64,000 nt of DNA from Magicicada septendecula (Eukaryota; Arthropoda; Insecta; Hemiptera; Cicadidae): the NCBI GenBank assembly GCA_034769895.1, contig CM068369.1, positions 149,197,574 through 149,261,573 of the forward strand. Reading direction: 5' to 3'. The translations under genes and the position numbers were made by a program. Within the stretch, counting starts at the first letter, position 1; each line of letters opens with the position of its first letter. The notes under the pieces are model-generated. The model made no database searches, was not told where the DNA came from, and saw only the letters and a program-made list of their open reading frames with translations. Below, one piece after another: positions 60,701-64,000 of the stretch.

Positions 60701-61466
60701 TTAACGGTTTGAAACGATTTATTCTTAACAAAATTCCATCTATTGAATGTAAAGCCCATCCGGATCCTTTTTGTAAATATGTCTCTTCTTCAGAGCAAAT
60801 ATTATTAATGATATCTCGTATTATACTTGTTAGTGAACTACTTTGGAAGAGAGTAATATTTTTAGTTTTAAATGATCTATCTTGATAATCATTTAAAACA
60901 GGTCTTACGTAAGTGCATTCTACTACTATGTTAAATTTAATTGCGTTATATAACGAAACCATATTATATAAAATATTTATTATTATTAGTTCTAAATGTA
61001 ATAATAATAAACAGATATCTTTAACATGTTCGTTGGTATTTTTATAAAAAAATGTTTTTAAGTTACCTTTGAACGCGTTCTCAATTTCAATGAATTCATT
61101 TTCAATTGTTGTATTCCTTAATCTACTTGTTTTCCTATTATTATACAATGATGATGATGATGCTGATGATGGTGATAAACTTATCGAATCAGACGTTTGA
61201 TACCAATCGTGTGACGGTCCAGGTTGAAGATCGTTTGCGTCATTAAAATCAGACGCTTGAGGTCTGCTGTGCGATGGATCAGGTTCTGTATCCTGTACGT
61301 GCGATGACCCAGGTAGAGGATCGTTTGTATTAATAAATGAATCGGACACTTGATATCTGACATGTGAATCTTGTGCATGTGAAGGTCCAGATTGAGGATC
61401 GTTTCTATTATTAAAATTTTCGTTTCTAATAAACTGACGTTTTTTAAAAGGCAGATTTTTTTCCAT
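57705..61466 (-). CDS. protein-primed DNA polymerase B of a Polinton-like element
   Basis: The frame is 1253 codons and looks whole. Residues 20-95 hold three or four ~30-residue repeats with GPSH or GSSH and YQ-SDS. Residues 235-390 match the N-terminal region common in Polinton polymerases (GSGWALHSIDGI, FKWAIL, HYCYISNFNRL). A zinc finger follows (C399, C402, H416, C420). The exonuclease has YADFE (451-455), NYDSHFI (606-612) and LKIDVLLLCD (751-760). An endonuclease VII-like insert (C555, C558, DHCH 571-574, C584, C587) interrupts it. Palm motifs are YLDANNLYG (848-856), NNSVFGK (995-1001) and YTDTDS (1090-1095), followed by KKAKGIKK. It would copy the element's linear DNA using a terminal protein as primer. 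It is transcribed leftward, divergently from the 63- and 273-aa ORFs. N-terminal repeats of this kind are unusual. Confidence 0.93.
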   Translation of the reverse strand: MEKNLPFKKRQFIRNENFNNRNDPQSGPSHAQDSHVRYQVSDSFINTNDPLPGSSHVQDTEPDPSHSRPQASDFNDANDLQPGPSHDWYQTSDSISLSPSSASSSSLYNNRKTSRLRNTTIENEFIEIENAFKGNLKTFFYKNTNEHVKDICLLLLHLELIIINILYNMVSLYNAIKFNIVVECTYVRPVLNDYQDRSFKTKNITLFQSSSLTSIIRDIINNICSEEETYLQKGSGWALHSIDGILLRINRFKPLKGSSYIPLPLHLITKKCIINPKNNDYLCFKWAILCRYIKDSHPERINFRYKHIENKFNFNNINFPTPLRDIKVFEKNNNISINVYGVEKGKIIYPLKVCENEQCNHFDLLLLNKDDNYHYCYISNFNRLIKSQLTKNHDNIEVCKSCLTYFTAKSKKLKDHKRYCGKYTPVRVTMPSDNLQFRNFHYQFRVPIVAYADFECILRPIKTCYPHPKYSFTVANELHEPMSFCVYFVIDDSVSNFIKNQLPSQPYIYRGINAAQNFMSYLIDITNQLGSLLKEVEPIQMTKQDKIKFKAATHCEMCMRSFTLLYKPVRDHCHLTGLYRAALCNDCNLKRQNQKFIPIFIHASSNYDSHFIIRQLGCDNENIYVIPNSTEKYISFSKKTINGITIRFVDTYRFLDRSLSELSNNLPKNKFFYTSKFFSDNDMQLVTRKGVYPYEYTDSWDKLVECQLPSKAYFYSKLNDETVSDEDYIHALNVWNHFKIKNLGEYSDLYLKIDVLLLCDCFENFRSLCVSSYNLDSAHYFTLPGFAFDAMLYLTKIELELLIDIDKYIFFESGVRGGLSVNIKKHSIANNTYISTYNPDKPKTFLTYLDANNLYGWAMCKCIPYSNFKWVKETDKINILNVPDESEIGYVLEVDIEYPQNLHDEDRDLPFMPVNKSVNNTKQTKLVATLENKERYICHYVNLKQAINHGLKVTKIHRILQFSQKPWLKPYINLNTIKRQDAKNEFEKDFFKLLNNSVFGKCMENVRKQINLNLVCNEKKLLKLISKPTFKDRIIYDESLCAVLSNKTSVYLNKPIYVGFSVLELSKTLMYDFHYNVMKKKYGNNISLLYTDTDSLFYEIITNDFYRDMLDPDLKTYFDTSEFSSDHMCYSLTNKKVLGKFKDECKSIPIKEFIGLRSKLYTFTTNENKITKKAKGIKKCVIKKNIEFSDFKKCLFNSLSDEQKHRMMTIFRSKSHIVKTVTINKFALSNTDDKRVICENGINTLPYGHYSLQ

Positions 61467-61739
61467 GTTAACTGAAATTAAAAGTTGTAAACGAGTTTAT
61501 TAGCTACTGTAAAAGAATATTTTGGATGTTTTTGTTATCTATACGAGTATATTTTTACTTATTATCAGACAACGTGATTGCTTACATCAATGCTATTTTA
61601 ACCTTGTTTACATGTGATTACAACATACTAATAAAAAATTAAAAATCTTTATTTATTAGTTACTGTTGATAAATTATACTTACAATTTTGTTGAGACCTA
61701 TGCTGATTCAATCTTTTGCTATGACTTGTTGTTTTTACT

Positions 61740-62050
61740 GTACGACTATTTATACTAACAATCAACCGATGACGCCGTAACCTCTTGATCTCATCGTGAC
61801 TGATAATGAATTCGGTAAACAAGTTATTTACTTGATCTTTTGATCTTTTGATTTACGTAACCTTTTGATCTCGTCGTGATTGATAATGAATTCGGTATTT
61901 ACTTGATCTTTTGATCTCCTACTTACGTAACTGATAATGAATTCGGTAAACAAGTTATTTACTTGATCTTTTGATCTCCTACTATTGAGAACGTGTAACT
62001 GTATTAACTACAATGAAACTGATAACGCATTTTCTGTGTATATAAACCGA
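61740..62050. promoter_or_regulatory. divergent promoter between PolB and the rightward ORFs
   Basis: A leftward TATA box (TATAAATA on the minus strand, 61754-61747) lies ~280 bp before the PolB start. A rightward TATATAAA is at 62039-62046. Between them three imperfect copies of a ~75 bp unit (gtgaYtgataatgaattcgg ... ttacttgatcttttgatctc) run from about 61798 to 61985. The last copy extends into the inverted repeat shared with 57062-57172. Such repeats between opposing TATA boxes suggest shared regulation, although promoter function is inferred only from sequence. Confidence 0.6.
61931..62024 (+). repeat. inverted repeat flanking PolB, right copy
   Basis: Counterpart of 57062-57172 on the opposite strand. 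The core aaacaagttatttacttgat and the next ten bases are identical. Confidence 0.8.
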
Positions 62051-62113
62051 TTGAAAATTGTGATTCAACATCCAGAAACATACCAGCTACTACAGTCTGC
62101 GATCGTCATTAAG

Positions 62114-62504
62114 GTAACAATATTATCTTATGTTAATTTACTGTTTTAAAATATTTTTTCTTAATATTTTTTTCAAGAACATGTACAGTGATTCTTGGTT
62201 ATCTGTAAATGAGTTGTGTTTTTCGTATGTCATTTTTTTTAATTATTAAGTTTTATACTCTTCAAAATTTAATCTTTGTTATAAATCTTTCCTAAATTAT
62301 TAAGGTATAATATGTTTTACATACGATCATGTACAGTAATTCTTGGTTATCTGTAAAATAAGTGTGCTCTTCCTATGTCATTTTTAATATTATAAGGTAT
62401 AACGTTTTTTACATTCCTCTATTCAAAAAAATTAATTTGTCTTTGTTATAAGTGTTTCCTATGTCATTTTTAAACCGTATTTGATTTACATAGATCACAT
62501 TTAC
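62114..62504 (+). other. possible leader intron containing a 150 bp repeat
   Basis: A donor-like attaag|gtaaca at 62113/62114 and an acceptor-like catttacag at 62504 would bound an intron between the TATA box and the next ORF. Inside, catgtacagtgattcttggt (about 62179) recurs as catgtacagtaattcttggt (about 62328). Gttataagtgtttcctatgt-type blocks also repeat. Splicing is an inference from the border sequences only. Confidence 0.3.
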
Positions 62505-62545
62505 AGCTGTTTTTTGAACCGTTAACGCCTGTATCATCTATCTTG

Positions 62546-62737
62546 ATGGATCAAGAATTATCAACACAGGAGAATCGTTTCTTACATTTAAAACAGGAGG
62601 AGGACCGTCTTCTTTCTAAATGGTTTTTTTCAACAAAAAGGTTAACATCCGAAGAAATTGTAAAATTAAAAACGATAGTTGACAGACCAGAGTCAACTCT
62701 AAGACCGTTTATAAAAAAGTTAATAAAGGATTTATAG
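62546..62737 (+). CDS. 63-aa ORF of unknown function
   Basis: The first ATG of the frame is at 62546 (MDQELSTQENRFLHLKQEED). The product is highly charged and probably all-helical, with a possible coiled coil in ENRFLHLKQEEDRLLSKW and a C-terminal helix RPFIKKLIKDL. It is the first ORF after the rightward TATA box. No family is recognised. Given its position and small size it could be a regulatory or structural accessory protein of the Polinton-like element. Confidence 0.5.
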   Translation: MDQELSTQENRFLHLKQEEDRLLSKWFFSTKRLTSEEIVKLKTIVDRPESTLRPFIKKLIKDL

Positions 62738-62898
62738 TTTAAAAATTTTTGTACGTTTTCTCTTCTTTTTTGTCTTTGTTTAATATATGACTAATATTTT
62801 TTTCAAGGGATTCTTGTTTACCAGTCACAAATTAATGTAACGAAAAAAATATTTTTGTATGTTATAGATTTTGACAACTTAAATCTAAAATTATTTTA

Positions 62899-63720
62899 AT
62901 GGATGCTCAGCGTGAAGGAGATCTTCATCATGAAGACTTTTTATCTTTAGAAGATATTATAAGATTAATTTATTATATTGGTTTGACTTCTTATGGTCAA
63001 TGGGAAGACATGATAAGAAAAATAAAACCTGAAATTATTTCACTTGATGATGTAAATGTGTTTTCGTTATTTGTACAGTTATTAGATGTCACAAAAAAAA
63101 TAAAAATAGCCCTGGAGATTACAACTGTCCGTTCACAGAAAGATATGTTATTTTTAAATACGTATCTATTTGATATAGACGAAATTTATAATTATTTAAA
63201 TACACATATTATGAATTTTAAAGACAAAATTATTTCAAGAACAGTTTTTACGACTATTAATTCTATAATTAAAAAAAATATGTATACTGAAGGAGAAAAT
63301 ACAATGGACGTTGTTAATGTTGATGATGATGACAATGACGATAATGATGATGACGATGATGATGATGATGATGATGATGAATTTAACAAAATATTTACGT
63401 CAATTAAACGAAAATCTAAAAAAAATGATAAAACTGATGAACTGTTTGAGCAGTTTGTATCTTTTAAATCTAATGGTTCCAATAAGACGCTAACGACACC
63501 CGGCGAAAAGGGGTCATATTTGATAAAAATAGATATTTCTGATACCAATGATTTAAGAGGCGTAGATAGGAAAGACAGATGGCTTAAAGCGGCTTATAGA
63601 AGCCAATTTTTATTGCAATGTAAAGATACGACATATACACAACTACATAAAATTATATTAATGAAATCTCGAGAGTTGGCAAGAATTAAAAATGTTAAGA
63701 AACAGCTTTTCAAAAATTGA
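62899..63720 (+). CDS. 273-aa ORF with long acidic tract, unknown function
   Basis: The frame starts MDAQREGDLHHEDFLSLEDI, with helical segments to about residue 130. Then comes a mostly Asp/Asn tract of about 24 residues (140-163, gat/gac repeats), a basic stretch (SIKRKSKKNDK), and a C-terminal domain (GSYLIKIDISDTNDLRGVDR, WLKAAYRSQFLLQCKDTTYT). It ends KKQLFKN at 63718-63720. The first part after the start has a Gly-Gln-Trp that may be structural. It follows the 63-aa ORF at ~160 bp, probably under the same rightward promoter. No known family is recognised. The Asp run is encoded by a trinucleotide repeat and is likely variable in length between copies. Confidence 0.65.
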   Translation: MDAQREGDLHHEDFLSLEDIIRLIYYIGLTSYGQWEDMIRKIKPEIISLDDVNVFSLFVQLLDVTKKIKIALEITTVRSQKDMLFLNTYLFDIDEIYNYLNTHIMNFKDKIISRTVFTTINSIIKKNMYTEGENTMDVVNVDDDDNDDNDDDDDDDDDDDEFNKIFTSIKRKSKKNDKTDELFEQFVSFKSNGSNKTLTTPGEKGSYLIKIDISDTNDLRGVDRKDRWLKAAYRSQFLLQCKDTTYTQLHKIILMKSRELARIKNVKKQLFKN

Positions 63721-64000
63721 ATCTTTTGTATGTAAAATATGTTGTAGTATGTAGTACATCAATTTTGTATTGTAAAAGTAAAATTTGCAAGTTCCTCTTC
63801 ATCATAATGTTTTCTAAGTATTAACAAAAAAAGCTGGTATCAAAAAATCATATTGTATGTATGTATGTTTATGAATGGTAATTATATATATTTTTTGTAA
63901 TATAAAAAATCATTGAATCTTTTGTATGTAGTACAACAATTTTGTATTGTAAAAGAATGTATGTATGTTTATGAATGGTAATTATATGTTTTTTGTAATA
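63721..64000 (+). repeat. tandem 3' repeats after the 273-aa ORF
   Basis: tgaatcttttgtatgta, caattttgtattgtaaaag and tatgtatgtttatgaatggt with aattatat recur at about 63720-63780, 63855-63915 and 63913-64000. The array continues past the window edge. No further gene is visible. Confidence 0.75.

Larger units (their letters stand above)
54926..64000. mobile_element. Polinton/Maverick-like element, right part outside window
   Basis: The region has a protein-primed PolB gene, a partial BIR-type domain, three further small-to-medium ORFs without host resemblance, promoter-like spacers and abundant internal repeats, in a compact layout unlike the gene-poor flanks. PolB with an endonuclease VII-like insert is a hallmark of Polintons and related adinto-like elements. 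The left limit is placed where the repeat-dense DNA starts; terminal inverted repeats and a 6 bp target duplication could not be confirmed because the other end is not in the window. The PolB reading frame looks whole and the BIR piece looks broken. The open frames suggest a fairly young insertion. Confidence 0.65.

Noticed and set aside
58375-60885. Plus-strand frames under PolB
   Set aside because: They are shadows of the 1253-codon PolB gene on the other strand.
63192-63548. Poly-Ser frame on the minus strand
   Set aside because: It is the complement of the Asp (gat) tract of the 273-aa ORF.

Overview
This 64 kb window is animal nuclear DNA, most likely from an arthropod. It is very AT-rich and gene-poor, and most of what can be recognised is mobile DNA: mariner, Jockey-like and CR1/Daphne-like LINEs, Penelope-like tails, a Helitron helicase and a Polinton-like element. 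I see no rRNA, tRNA or CRISPR. No complete, convincing host gene is present. The best host candidates are a decayed LDL-receptor class A fragment (about 26.2-26.7 kb, minus strand) and a chain of exon-like pieces (48.06-51.44 kb, plus strand).

Layout. 0-5.4 kb: a mariner relic at the left edge, a Penelope-like GIY-YIG endonuclease fragment with its tail, a second tail-like element, and a ~165 bp tandem array. 6.6-10.1 kb: minus-strand patchwork of a DDE transposase C-terminus, a Jockey-like LINE carrying a 267 bp insertion with 12 bp target duplications, and an unidentified basic open frame. 10.56-11.09 kb: an almost perfect 263 bp-arm palindrome. 15.73-17.05 kb: a full-length but broken mariner. 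20.9-33 kb: two diverged copies of a long non-coding repeat, a ~375 bp duplicated segment, a ~100 bp minisatellite, the LDLa fragment, and a Helitron helicase ending in a recognisable Helitron 3' terminus. 34.27-34.70 kb: a second large palindrome. 35.7-37.0 kb: a decayed LINE reverse transcriptase. 37-54.9 kb: mostly AT/T-rich DNA without genes, apart from the exon-like chain and local duplications.

54.9-64 kb is the most structured part and belongs to a Polinton/Maverick-like element cut by the window's right edge. It has a mosaic repeat region, a small Cys/His-containing ORF, a partial BIR (IAP-like) domain, a 1253-residue protein-primed DNA polymerase B that looks whole, a divergent promoter with two TATA boxes, and two ORFs of unknown function (63 and 273 aa). 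Integrase, ATPase, protease and capsid genes are not in view.

A theme runs through the unrelated-looking loci: at least seven copies, at five loci (2.5, 4.1, 7.3, 10.6/11.0 and 34.3/34.6 kb), of a compact CTGANGA - short hairpin - GAAAC motif that resembles the hammerhead ribozyme core known from Penelope-like elements. At two loci it occurs as an outward-facing pair inside a large palindrome.
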